From contig CAJIYR010000003.1 of assembly GCA_905181735.1 (NCBI GenBank), positions 62,001 through 126,000 of the forward strand: a stretch of 64,000 nt of DNA, in the 5' to 3' direction. The translations under genes were made by a program, and so were the position numbers. The DNA comes from an uncultured Hyphomicrobiales bacterium (GTDB lineage: Bacteria; Pseudomonadota; Alphaproteobacteria; Rhizobiales; TMED25). The notes beneath the pieces were generated by a model. It did no database searches. It saw nothing but the letters and a program-made list of their open reading frames with translations, and was not told the DNA's origin. Below are positions 46,377 through 54,659 of this stretch, piece after piece. Each line of letters opens with the position of its first letter. The stretch's first letter is position 1.

Positions 46377-46862
46377 TCAATCTCGAAAATTTATAAATTG
46401 TAGAGGAAGGGCGAACTCCTTATCCTTCATAACTGAAATCGCATCTTGCAAATCATCCCTTTTTTTTCCTGAAACTCTAAGCTCATCACCTTGAATAGAA
46501 ACTTGAACCTTTAGCTTTGCATTCTTGATTTCTTTGATAATATTTTTTGACATATCTTTATCAATTCCTTGAATTAAAGCAACCTCTTGTCTAACAGCTT
46601 GCCCTGCAGCTTGATCTATTTTTTTGAAGTCCAGAACACCAGACTCTATATTTCTTTTTGACAGATGGCCTTTTAGTATTTCATGAATCTGTTTTAATTT
46701 TAAATCATCATCAGCATTAATTGTAATGATATCTTTATTTAAAACTACCTCACAATGAGATCCTTTGAAATCATATCTCTGTTCGATTTCTCTCAAAAGA
46801 TTTGAAACAGCATTGCTAACTTCTGCTAAATCAATTTTAGAAACTATATCAAATGTTGGCAT
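46377..46862 (-). CDS. yajQ: YajQ family nucleotide-binding protein
   Basis: A 161-aa protein with two ferredoxin-like halves. Family motifs are MPTFDIVSK, REIEQRYDFKG, LKGHLSKRNI and the terminal LPLQFINFRD. In Xanthomonas a homologue binds cyclic di-GMP and acts with a transcription factor; others bind nucleotides or RNA. No partner is visible here. It is followed by mnmA after 72 nt on the minus strand and is divergent from ctrA. Confidence 0.94.
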   Translation of the reverse strand: MPTFDIVSKIDLAEVSNAVSNLLREIEQRYDFKGSHCEVVLNKDIITINADDDLKLKQIHEILKGHLSKRNIESGVLDFKKIDQAAGQAVRQEVALIQGIDKDMSKNIIKEIKNAKLKVQVSIQGDELRVSGKKRDDLQDAISVMKDKEFALPLQFINFRD

Positions 46863-47148
46863 TTTTTTATCTATCTATATTAAAATTAAAAAACATATAT
46901 TAATTATTTATATCATTTTAGATGACGAGTAAATAGGGATTAAAAATCAAGTTTTTTTAAAAATAAAATTATTATTGTGTTTTTTAGATAATATAGTGCA
47001 CAATTTATTACATATATTACATAAATCTACTTGATGAATATTTTCAAAATACTATTTTAAATATATAAGATAATAAGTGATTCGAAAAAAGTACTTAATT
47101 TACATACTATTAGCCCGTTAATAGAATTACAAAAAATAAAGGGGTGTT
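46863..47148. other. Longest gene-free stretch (286 nt): yajQ/ctrA divergent promoter region
   Basis: No open reading frame, RNA gene or strong hairpin is visible. It must hold the promoters of yajQ and ctrA. One GANTC (GATTC, 47079-47083), the CcrM methylation site that times ctrA transcription in Caulobacter, lies 66 nt before the ctrA ATG, but one such site is expected by chance in this length. No exact TTAA-N7-TTAA CtrA box was found. A GGGG-type ribosome site precedes ctrA. Confidence 0.6.
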
Positions 47149-47856
47149 ATGAGAGTTCTACTTATTGAAGATGACCAAAGCACATCTCAAAGTATTGAGA
47201 TAATGCTAAAATCTGAAAATTTTAAAATAGACACAACCGATCTTGGCGAAGAAGGCATTGATCTTGGGAAGCTATACGATTATGATATCATACTTCTTGA
47301 TATCAATCTTCCCGATATGACTGGATATGATGTATTAAAAACTCTACGTGGAGGAAAAATAGAAACTCCGATACTCATTCTTACTGGTCTTAATGACACT
47401 GAAAATAAAGTTAAAGGCTTTGGTTTTGGAGCAGATGATTATTTAACAAAACCATTTCATAAAGAAGAATTAATTGCAAGAATTCAAGCTATAATTAGAA
47501 GATCAAGGGGACACTCTCAATCAATAATCACAACAGGAAAACTATCTGTTAATCTTGATGCAAAGACAGTTGAAGTAAATAAAAATAGAGTACATTTAAC
47601 AGGAAAAGAATATCAAATGTTAGAGTTGTTATCACTTAGAAAAGGTACGACCCTTACTAAGGAAATGTTCTTAAACCACTTATATGGCGGTATGGATGAA
47701 CCAGAATTAAAAATAATAGATGTCTTTATTTGCAAATTAAGAAAAAAACTGATCTCTGCAACGGGCGACGAGAACTACATTGAAACCGTTTGGGGAAGAG
47801 GTTATGTGCTTAGAGATCCTGGAAATGCCTCTACAGCTGAGCTAGAAACATCATAA
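47149..47856 (+). CDS. ctrA: Cell-cycle response regulator CtrA
   Basis: A 235-aa OmpR-family regulator. The receiver domain has IEDD near the N-terminus, the phosphorylated Asp51 in [15 protein letters not shown], Thr-Gly and Lys in KPFHKEEL. The C-terminal winged helix (about 125-228) ends with [14 protein letters not shown] and [13 protein letters not shown]. The near-identity of the N-terminal [19 protein letters not shown] block to CtrA makes the assignment firm. It converges on chpT, the phosphotransferase that feeds it, with a two-nucleotide gap. Its own promoter region is the longest gap in the window. Confidence 0.97.
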   Translation: MRVLLIEDDQSTSQSIEIMLKSENFKIDTTDLGEEGIDLGKLYDYDIILLDINLPDMTGYDVLKTLRGGKIETPILILTGLNDTENKVKGFGFGADDYLTKPFHKEELIARIQAIIRRSRGHSQSIITTGKLSVNLDAKTVEVNKNRVHLTGKEYQMLELLSLRKGTTLTKEMFLNHLYGGMDEPELKIIDVFICKLRKKLISATGDENYIETVWGRGYVLRDPGNASTAELETS

Positions 47857-47858
47857 TT

Positions 47859-48494
47859 TTATAAGGATTTTATTTTAACTGCAATCCCTTCTCCGCCATC
47901 AAGCTGTTTAATAAATATACTTTTAGCAGCTTGCTCTGCAATCAATTTTGTGAATAATATTTGAATTAATTTTATGTCTATATCATTAATCTCGATATCT
48001 TTCGATTTAAAAATATCACTAATATCATTAAAAGTTGCAAGATAATCCCCTGAGCATGTAGATTGAATAATGGAGTTTTTATTTGATATTAAAATACTTC
48101 CACCCCTTGGCAATAATTGTAGCGAGACTAAATATAAGTTCAAAATTAACCTTGTAGATTCTATATTTAAATCATTTTTATCAATTTCTAAATCAAGTTT
48201 AATCTTTTTATTATCATTATATGAGTTTAATATTTTCAACAGCTCCTCTTCCATGAAAGAAGTCTTAACCCCTCTAACCACACCGAATGCAACTCTATAG
48301 AGTCCAATCTGGGATGAAGCTCTTTTCAAGCTTTCTCTAACCAGAGATCCTGCCAATGAATTAGTTTCATCGTTAATATTTTCATCAATCATTTCACAGC
48401 CATTCAAAGCTGCTGATATAGGGTTTATTAAGTCATGACAAAGCTTACTGCATAACAGTGTAATTAAATCAATCTCTGTAAAATTCTTATTCAT
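47859..48494 (-). CDS. chpT: Histidine phosphotransferase ChpT
   Basis: A 211-aa protein that passes phosphate from hybrid kinase CckA to CtrA and CpdR. The phospho-accepting His20 is in LLCSKLCHDLINPISAALNG, the ChpT signature; two helices form the dimer bundle and a degenerate ATPase-like domain fills residues about 90-211, ending QLDGGEGIAVKI. It stands tail-to-tail with ctrA. In Brucella chpT, ctrA and eipA are also neighbours. Confidence 0.93.
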   Translation of the reverse strand: MNKNFTEIDLITLLCSKLCHDLINPISAALNGCEMIDENINDETNSLAGSLVRESLKRASSQIGLYRVAFGVVRGVKTSFMEEELLKILNSYNDNKKIKLDLEIDKNDLNIESTRLILNLYLVSLQLLPRGGSILISNKNSIIQSTCSGDYLATFNDISDIFKSKDIEINDIDIKLIQILFTKLIAEQAAKSIFIKQLDGGEGIAVKIKSL

Positions 48495-48592
48495 ATATAA
48501 TTTGCAATATATTATGTTTGTATTTTAATATAATATGATTATATCAATTAGTAGCTGAATCAATAATTAAATTAATAATGTCATAAAAAATT

Positions 48593-49393
48593 ATGAAAAT
48601 AGAAACAAATCATAGCAGAAAAAAGCTAATTGAAGAATTAATCAAGGTATGCTTAAAATCTTCAAAAGTAATAATGGACATATATTCTACCAACTTTGAT
48701 GTCGAAAGAAAATCAGACTCTTCTCCAGTTACAATTGCAGATAAATTATCAGAAGAGATTATTTTAAATGGAATTTCAAAATTAGAGCCTGGAATTGAAG
48801 TTATCGCTGAAGAATCCTTCTATGAAGAAGGGAGGAAAGATATCCAGAATGAAACATTCTTTCTCGTTGACCCCTTAGATGGAACTCGAGAATTTATTAA
48901 GAAGAATGGTGAATTTACAATAAATATCGCTTTAATTGAGAATAAAAAACCAACACTAGGTTTAATTTTAGTTCCGACACAAAAAAGTATTTATTTCTCT
49001 TATAATGTAACTGATTCGTATAATATGAATTACTCTGGAGAGAAGCGTCTCATAAAAGTTAAAAACAAAAATTCAGAAGATAATACTCTTTTATATTCCA
49101 GATCAAGTCCCTCACAACGCTTAAATAACTTTATTAAAATTAATAATATTAATAAAGTTATTAATTGCGGTTCATCTCTAAAGTTTTGCTTACTAGCTTC
49201 TGGGCATGCAGACTCATATCTTAGATTTGAACCATGTTATGAATGGGATACAGCTGCCGGTCACGCTATATTATTAGGGGCAGGTGGAGATATTATAAAT
49301 CTAGATAATACAGATTTCGCCTACAATAAAAAAGAAAGCGGCTACCTTAATGATAGTTTTTGTGCGTATGCTAATCAAAAACCTATTATTTAG
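48593..49393 (+). CDS. cysQ: 3'(2'),5'-bisphosphate nucleotidase CysQ (inositol monophosphatase family)
   Basis: A 266-aa Mg2+-dependent phosphatase, probably removing the 3'-phosphate of PAP produced in sulfate assimilation. The metal-site blocks are SPVTIADKLSEE, EES, the signature FFLVDPLDGTREFIK, and YEWDTAAGHAIL near the C-terminus. The REFIK variant after DPLDGT is typical of CysQ, rather than inositol or histidinol phosphatases. Divergent from chpT by 98 nt and followed by eipA after 66 nt. Confidence 0.88.
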   Translation: MKIETNHSRKKLIEELIKVCLKSSKVIMDIYSTNFDVERKSDSSPVTIADKLSEEIILNGISKLEPGIEVIAEESFYEEGRKDIQNETFFLVDPLDGTREFIKKNGEFTINIALIENKKPTLGLILVPTQKSIYFSYNVTDSYNMNYSGEKRLIKVKNKNSEDNTLLYSRSSPSQRLNNFIKINNINKVINCGSSLKFCLLASGHADSYLRFEPCYEWDTAAGHAILLGAGGDIINLDNTDFAYNKKESGYLNDSFCAYANQKPII

Positions 49394-49459
49394 AGAATAA
49401 TTTACAAAATTTAATTAATTATTTATTCTTTATGCAAATAATACAATTATAAATTAATT

Positions 49460-50080
49460 ATGCGGTTTCATATAATGAAAAAATATAGTGCTCGAAATAT
49501 ACTAATGGTATTTTCAATATTGATTAGCATTGTTTTGTTAACTGTCCCAGCTCACTCAGAATGGTACGAAGATCCATTACCCTCTATAGATGATGGCAAG
49601 TATGGAATTAACGAGCTTATAGCTTCTGGACACAGTGTATTTGGCACAACATCTGAGGGCTTAGCTACTCTAGTTGAAGCTATATTCTCTGCAAAAGGAC
49701 GACCTAATGCATACATTGTTGGAGAAGAAGCTAGTGCTGCATTCATTGGAGGATTAACCTACGGAGAAGGAATAATCCACAGCAAGACAGAACCAGAAGA
49801 AAAAATATACTGGCAAGGACCAAGTATAGGATTTGATATGGGTGCGGATGGTTCAAGGGTTATGATCCTAGTTTATAATTTAGATGATAGAGATGATTTG
49901 CATGGAAGATTTCCTGGAGGAGCCGGAACAGCTTATACTCTCGCAGGTTTAGGTGGAAGCTTTCATACACACAGCAATGGTATTATTCTCGCAACTATAA
50001 AAACCGGTGCAGGACTTAGGTTAGGGGCAAATATAAGTTATATTAAATTTTCTGAAAAACCAAAATGGTTACCATTCTAA
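49460..50080 (+). CDS. eipA: EipA-like DUF1134 periplasmic protein
   Basis: A 206-aa exported protein. A signal peptide (NILMVFSILISIVLLTV, cleavage near AHS-EWYED) precedes the DUF1134 domain, with GHSVFGTTSEGLATLVE, RPNAYIVGEEAS, LTYGEGIIH, YWQGPSIGFDMGADGS and GGSFHTHSNG. The Brucella homologue EipA is a periplasmic envelope-integrity factor controlled by CtrA and encoded beside chpT and ctrA; the same grouping here supports a shared role. A second ATG at 49475 is an alternative start. Family assignment is firm, function inferred. Confidence 0.88.
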   Translation: MRFHIMKKYSARNILMVFSILISIVLLTVPAHSEWYEDPLPSIDDGKYGINELIASGHSVFGTTSEGLATLVEAIFSAKGRPNAYIVGEEASAAFIGGLTYGEGIIHSKTEPEEKIYWQGPSIGFDMGADGSRVMILVYNLDDRDDLHGRFPGGAGTAYTLAGLGGSFHTHSNGIILATIKTGAGLRLGANISYIKFSEKPKWLPF

Positions 50081-50104
50081 CATTAAATTAAACATTAAAA
50101 AAAT

Positions 50105-50851
50105 ATGGAAGATATATTAAGTAATATAAGTTATATGCATATTTTCCTTGCCTGTTTAATTGTTTTTATTGCATCTCTTGCGCAAAGTATTTTTGGGATG
50201 GGGTGGGGTATGATTGCAGCTCCTTTGCTCGCACTATTAGACCCAAAATTAATACCTTCAACAATTGTTTTCCTTGGTTTTTTTGCTGCCCTATACCCAA
50301 GCATTATTTATTACAAAAATATTAATTGGACAATATTTTATCCCGCCATCACCGGCAGGGTTATTGGGTCAATGATTGCCGGACCTGTCACAGCTTATCT
50401 TATTGCAACCAATAATATTGAATTAATTTTAGGTATTATACTTATCGTCACAATATTAATTAGCGCATCAAAAATAGGCCGAATAAAACAAAATAAAAGA
50501 AATCATTTTATTGCCGGAACTTCTTCTGGAATACTAGGAACACTTGTCGGTGTTGGCGGAACTCCTATGGGGATAATTCATCAAAATAACGATCCCGTAA
50601 TGGTTAGAGCTAATAACAATGCATTTTTTATGATAGGCAGCATCTTTTCATTTTCAATTCTTGTATTTTATGACGTTATGCAAATGTATCATATTTATCT
50701 AGGAATACTTCTTTTGCCGCCATTATTTCTTGCCTCAATAATGGCAAAGTACTGCTTAAAGTATGCAAGTAATATCCTTAAACCATATATTCTAACGGTT
50801 TGCTCTTTATCATCTATTGGTCTAATTCTAAGAGGGTTAGATTTGATATAA
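50105..50851 (+). CDS. TauE/SafE family sulfite/organosulfonate exporter-like permease
   Basis: A 248-aa inner-membrane protein with about eight helices and an internal two-fold pattern: QSIFGMGWGMIAAPLLALLDP in the first half and SSGILGTLVGVGGTPMGI in the second are the TauE signatures. Relatives move sulfite, sulfonates or sulfoacetate. It follows eipA by 24 nt; nearby cysQ is a sulfur-metabolism gene, which loosely fits. Substrate not determined. Confidence 0.85.
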   Translation: MEDILSNISYMHIFLACLIVFIASLAQSIFGMGWGMIAAPLLALLDPKLIPSTIVFLGFFAALYPSIIYYKNINWTIFYPAITGRVIGSMIAGPVTAYLIATNNIELILGIILIVTILISASKIGRIKQNKRNHFIAGTSSGILGTLVGVGGTPMGIIHQNNDPVMVRANNNAFFMIGSIFSFSILVFYDVMQMYHIYLGILLLPPLFLASIMAKYCLKYASNILKPYILTVCSLSSIGLILRGLDLI

Positions 50852-50865
50852 TAAAAAAATTAATA

Positions 50866-50940
50866 TGGTGTCCCCAAGGGGACTTGAACCCCTGTTTCCG
50901 GCTTGAGAGGCCAGCGTCCTAACCACTAGACGATGGGGAC
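50866..50940 (-). tRNA. tRNA-Glu (anticodon CTC)
   Basis: A 75-nt cloverleaf with encoded CCA. Acceptor arms GTCCCCA and TGGGGAC pair perfectly. The anticodon stem CTGGC/GCCGG encloses loop CTCTCAA, giving anticodon CTC for the codon GAG. The T-arm is AGGGG-TTCAAGT-CCCCT. A run of T residues follows on the minus strand. It sits between the TauE-like gene and the DUF6476-like gene. Confidence 0.94.
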
Positions 50941-50950
50941 GGATTATAAA

Positions 50951-51310
50951 TTAATTACCATCAACATAAAAAGTAAAGGTATTTAGTATTGTTCCCCTAG
51001 CAGTATCAAGAGTTATTAAATCATAACTTTGGTCTACATTTCTAATTGTAATAAGGGTCTTTTTTCCTTCATTGTTGATATCAACAATCAAACTATCTGG
51101 CTTAATAATTATTTTATTGTTGAGTAATATATTATCATTGGTATTATTAGCCTCAGGATTAGCAACTCTATAACCAATTGTAACAAAAACAACAATGAAT
51201 CCAACAACCAGTAAGACACCCATAAATATGACAGCAAATTTTAAGCCAGCTGGTGCTTTTTTATTATTAATGTTTAACTCAACATCTTTATCAAGACTAC
51301 TTTGATCCAT
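50951..51310 (-). CDS. Single-helix membrane protein, DUF6476-like
   Basis: A 119-aa protein with one membrane helix at about residues 25-47 (FAVIFMGVLLVVGFIVVFVTIGYRV), a short charged cytoplasmic N-terminus and a soluble C-terminal domain (about 60-119). Size, helix sequence and head-to-head position with rluD match DUF6476 of Alphaproteobacteria. GAGG lies seven bases before its ATG, inside the rluD coding region; the two start codons share the palindrome CATG. Function is unknown. Confidence 0.75.
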   Translation of the reverse strand: MDQSSLDKDVELNINNKKAPAGLKFAVIFMGVLLVVGFIVVFVTIGYRVANPEANNTNDNILLNNKIIIKPDSLIVDINNEGKKTLITIRNVDQSYDLITLDTARGTILNTFTFYVDGN

Positions 51311-52322
51311 GAATATACCTCAAAAAAATTTAATTACACTAATAGCCGACGTTGAAGACGAGGGCAAGAGAATTGATAAATTCATTGCAGACAATTCACC
51401 TGGTATAAGCAGAACTAGAATTTCTAATCTTATTTTAACTGGAAATATTATCTGCAACCAAAGTGCTATCTTATCAAAAACCTATAAAATTAAAGAAAAC
51501 GATAATTTTCTAATAAATTTACCTGAACCATCTAATCCAAATCCACAGCCAGAAAATATCCCTCTTAATATTGTATTTGAAGATAACGACCTAATTGTTA
51601 TCGATAAACCTGCTGGCCTCGTTGTCCATCCAGGTTCTGGTAATCACTCTGGAACTCTAGTCAATGCGTTGATATCATATTGCGGAGATTCTCTTTCTGG
51701 AATAGGAGGCGTTAAAAGACCAGGAATTGTACATCGTCTTGACAAAGACACAAGTGGAATCATGGTAGTAGCTAAGAATGATTTAGCACACAACCATCTC
51801 TCTAAACAATTTGCAGACCACGGAAGAAATGGATTACTCAAAAGATCTTATTTAGCTTTCGTATGGGGCATACCCGATAAAACGTCTGATACAATAAATA
51901 TAGCCATACAAAGACACAAGACCGATAGAACAAAAATGGCGATAGTAAAAGCAAATAATCAAAAAGGTACATTTGCAATAACTTCTTATAGAATTGAAGA
52001 AAAATATTTAAACAAAAAAAATGATCCCATAGCTTCTTTGGTACGTTGTAAATTATATACGGGTCGTACACATCAAATTAGAGTACATATGGCCCATATA
52101 GGAACACCTGTAATAAATGATATAAAATATGGAAATGGGTTCAAAACTAAAATGAATAAATTGCCGGAAAGCTCTCAATTGATAATACAGCAGTCGAAGA
52201 GACAAGCTTTACATGCTGAATTATTAGAATTTGAACATCCTACTACAAATAATTTAATGAGTTTTAGTTCTGCTCTACCAAAAGAATTAAAAAATATGAA
52301 AAATATGTTGTCAAAAATATGA
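51309..52322 (+). CDS. rluD: 23S rRNA pseudouridine synthase RluD-like (RluA family)
   Basis: A 337-aa enzyme isomerising uridines of 23S rRNA (1911, 1915, 1917 in E. coli RluD). An N-terminal S4 RNA-binding domain (RIDKFIADNSPGISRTRISN) precedes the catalytic domain, with Asp145 in VHRLDKDTSG, VDKPAGLVVHP and GRTHQIRVHMAHIG. ATG 51309 is the only suitable start, overlaps the start of the divergent gene by two bases, and has no visible Shine-Dalgarno. rpoH follows, an order common in Alphaproteobacteria. Confidence 0.95.
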   Translation: MNIPQKNLITLIADVEDEGKRIDKFIADNSPGISRTRISNLILTGNIICNQSAILSKTYKIKENDNFLINLPEPSNPNPQPENIPLNIVFEDNDLIVIDKPAGLVVHPGSGNHSGTLVNALISYCGDSLSGIGGVKRPGIVHRLDKDTSGIMVVAKNDLAHNHLSKQFADHGRNGLLKRSYLAFVWGIPDKTSDTINIAIQRHKTDRTKMAIVKANNQKGTFAITSYRIEEKYLNKKNDPIASLVRCKLYTGRTHQIRVHMAHIGTPVINDIKYGNGFKTKMNKLPESSQLIIQQSKRQALHAELLEFEHPTTNNLMSFSSALPKELKNMKNMLSKI

Positions 52323-52341
52323 AAAAAAGCTATTTTGTAAA

Positions 52342-52362
52342 GCTTTGTATATTTAACAAAGC
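52342..52362 (+). terminator. Weak hairpin between rluD and rpoH
   Basis: GCTTTGT (52342-52348) pairs with ACAAAGC (52356-52362) around a 7-nt AT loop, followed by a loose T-rich stretch. It may weakly terminate rluD transcription or form part of the rpoH leader, which ends 39 nt later. Confidence 0.35.
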
Positions 52363-52401
52363 AAGTTATTTTATGTTTAATTAGGAAAAGGTTGTTATAA
52401 A

Positions 52402-53259
52402 ATGTATGCTTCAATACCAATAATAAATACAGATACCAGTCTAAACTTATATCTAAAAGAGATTAAAAAATTTCCTATGCTATCAAAAGAAGAAGAGTAC
52501 GAATTTGCCAATTTATTGAAGAATAATAATGACACACGTGCTGCGCATAAACTGGTTACCAGCCACCTTAGGCTAGTAGCAAAGATTGCAAACGGTTACA
52601 AAGGTTACGGCCTTCCATTAAGTGATGTTATCGCTGAGGGAAATATAGGTTTAATGCAAGCAGTGAGAAAATTTGAACCTGAAAAAGGATTTAGATTAGC
52701 AACGTATGCTATGTGGTGGGTAAAAGCATCGATACAAGAATATGTATTAAAATCCTGGAGTCTTGTAAAGATAGGAACAACCGCCAGTCAAAAAAAACTT
52801 TTCTTTAACCTAAGAAAAATTAAAAGTCGCATAGCAGCTTTTGAAGAAGGTGATCTAAAACCAAAGCAGGTGTCTTACATCGCAGAAAATCTTGGAGTTT
52901 CTGAAAATGATGTAGTATCAATGAATAGAAGAATAATTGGAGATAGCTCTTTAAATGTTAATATCTCTCATGACGGAGGAAGTGAATGGCAAGACTTTCT
53001 TGAAGATGATAAAGAAAATCAAGAATCCGTTTTAATAAAAAACAATGAACTATTACATAGAAAAACATTACTTCATGAGGCTATGAATAATTTAAACGAC
53101 AGAGAAAGAGATATTTTTATAGCAAGAAGAGTTAATGATGAAACATCTACTCTAGAACAATTAAGTCAACAATATAATATTAGTAGGGAAAGAGTTAGAC
53201 AAATTGAGTCAAGAGCATTCGAAAAAGTAAAAGATATAATTGCTGTGTCCAACGTATAA
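52402..53259 (+). CDS. rpoH: RNA polymerase heat-shock sigma factor sigma-32
   Basis: A 285-aa group 3 sigma factor. Region 2 contains LPLSDVIAEGNIGLMQAVRKFEPEKGFRLATYAMWW with a normal -10 recognition helix, the RpoH box QKKLFFNLR is at 130-138, and region 4 ends with ISRERVRQIESRAFEKV for -35 recognition. It directs heat-shock and envelope-stress genes. An AGGAAAAGG site precedes the ATG. It stands between rluD and a convergent MFS gene 14 nt away. Confidence 0.97.
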   Translation: MYASIPIINTDTSLNLYLKEIKKFPMLSKEEEYEFANLLKNNNDTRAAHKLVTSHLRLVAKIANGYKGYGLPLSDVIAEGNIGLMQAVRKFEPEKGFRLATYAMWWVKASIQEYVLKSWSLVKIGTTASQKKLFFNLRKIKSRIAAFEEGDLKPKQVSYIAENLGVSENDVVSMNRRIIGDSSLNVNISHDGGSEWQDFLEDDKENQESVLIKNNELLHRKTLLHEAMNNLNDRERDIFIARRVNDETSTLEQLSQQYNISRERVRQIESRAFEKVKDIIAVSNV

Positions 53260-53273
53260 TAATATATAAAGTA

Positions 53274-54491
53274 TTATTGCAATCTCTTATCACTCTTTCT
53301 TACTATTAAGAATATAATTGATATAATATATATATATATACTAAATATAAATATTTGGCTTTCAATGCTGATACCAAAATCTATTAAAAATCCAATAATT
53401 CCTGGTGCAATAGCAGTAGATGCAACCACATAGGCCATAACCATAGATTTTATTGATCCTAAATATTTTATACCATATAATTCTGCCCAAAGCGCCCCTG
53501 TAATTGCAGTCGCTAAACCCGTTGTTATTCCAGCAAAAGCCATAAAAAAATAAATTGTAACTATATTATTTCCAATTGATAAAATTAAAACGCCTGTAGC
53601 TAACGGAATTAGATATAACGGTAATAGTTTTACAGCACTCCATCTATCCACAGCCCAGCCAGAGAATAAAACTGAAATAATTAAGAATAATGAAAAAAGT
53701 GGCATGGTATATGCGTACGTTTCTATAGGCCAATTTTTAATTTCAAGAATATGTATAGAATGAAAAAAAATACCTGTTGTAATAAATGGAGGGACTAGAA
53801 TACCAAGCATTAATATATAAAATAACTTATCCTTTGCAACCTCTAGGCGATTATAATGTTTTACTACATCAATAAATTCTTGTTTGTCGCTTTTGTTTTC
53901 AAGGTCAATAGATGGTATAGTTCTTAATAAATAAAAACATAAAGGAGCAATTATAAATAAAATTACAGCGCCTGAAATGGTCCATGTAACTCTCCATCCC
54001 ACAGTAGTAATCAAAATAATTGCTATAGCAGGCATAAACATTTCTCCTGCAGCTCTTCCTAAGACACTAACAGATATTGCCTTTCCCCTTGTTTTTGAGT
54101 ATGTTTTTGCCATAAAAGTTGTGGCTATATGCGTTGACATACCTTGACCAAATAATCGTAAAAGAAATATCGTAATTAGCAATGTGTAAAACGAAGCAGC
54201 AACAGTAACAAAAAAAGAAGCCAATGCTAAACATATTAAAGCAATAAATGCTAAATATTGCGTCTTAAATATATCTACAGTTTTTCCTAGCCACAACATA
54301 ACGAATGCACTCATTAAAGTGGCAATAGTATACAAGCCCCCAAAGGAACCGTGAGTTAACCCAATCTCATCTTTAATGTCATTTGCAAAAATAGCGATAT
54401 AAAATGTTTGTCCAATGCTTGCTGCAAAAGTTAGGAAAAAACCAGCTGATAAAAAATTGATATTTTTCTTGTAAAAATCAAAATTTAGCAT
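53274..54491 (-). CDS. Major facilitator superfamily transporter
   Basis: A 405-aa, 12-helix carrier related to the monocarboxylate-type MFS branch. MLWLGKTVDIFKTQ marks loop 2-3, RLFGQGMSTHIATTFMAK helix 4-5, and SGWAVDRWSAVKLLPL the second-half loop. The C-terminal helix is very rich in Tyr and Ile, encoded by a short TA repeat. It separates rpoH from purA, which are neighbours in several relatives, and may be an insertion. Substrate unknown. Confidence 0.84.
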   Translation of the reverse strand: MLNFDFYKKNINFLSAGFFLTFAASIGQTFYIAIFANDIKDEIGLTHGSFGGLYTIATLMSAFVMLWLGKTVDIFKTQYLAFIALICLALASFFVTVAASFYTLLITIFLLRLFGQGMSTHIATTFMAKTYSKTRGKAISVSVLGRAAGEMFMPAIAIILITTVGWRVTWTISGAVILFIIAPLCFYLLRTIPSIDLENKSDKQEFIDVVKHYNRLEVAKDKLFYILMLGILVPPFITTGIFFHSIHILEIKNWPIETYAYTMPLFSLFLIISVLFSGWAVDRWSAVKLLPLYLIPLATGVLILSIGNNIVTIYFFMAFAGITTGLATAITGALWAELYGIKYLGSIKSMVMAYVVASTAIAPGIIGFLIDFGISIESQIFIFSIYIYIISIIFLIVRKSDKRLQ

Positions 54492-54616
54492 CGCGTCACT
54501 TGCCTCTCGGAATTAATGTAATTATAAAGAAAAATAGTAATAATTTAATATCAGTATTTTATTGGAATTATTACAGATAATTTTTAAAATTATAGATTTA
54601 TGCCTAGATAATGTCT

Positions 54617-54646
54617 ATCCTATATGATTGAGTTATATTATAGGAT
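54617..54646 (-). terminator. Candidate 3' hairpin after purA
   Basis: ATCCTATA (54617-54624) and TATAGGAT (54639-54646) form an 8-bp stem with a 14-nt loop, starting 14 nt beyond the purA stop on the minus strand. The following T-tract is poor, so termination is uncertain. Confidence 0.35.
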
Positions 54647-54659
54647 GTTCTTATTTATA

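Noticed and set aside
47079-47083. A single GANTC site in the ctrA promoter as evidence for CcrM-timed transcription
   Set aside because: About one GANTC is expected by chance in a 286-nt AT-rich stretch; no methyltransferase gene is in view, so it is only mentioned as context.
49394-49459. TTAA-rich stretch before eipA as a CtrA box
   Set aside because: The best match (TTAA-N7-TTTA) has a mismatch, and TTAA half-sites are abundant in sequence this AT-rich.
53318-53346. Run of TA dinucleotides as a microsatellite or replication element
   Set aside because: It lies inside the MFS coding region and encodes alternating Ile/Tyr in a membrane helix; it is explained by composition and coding.
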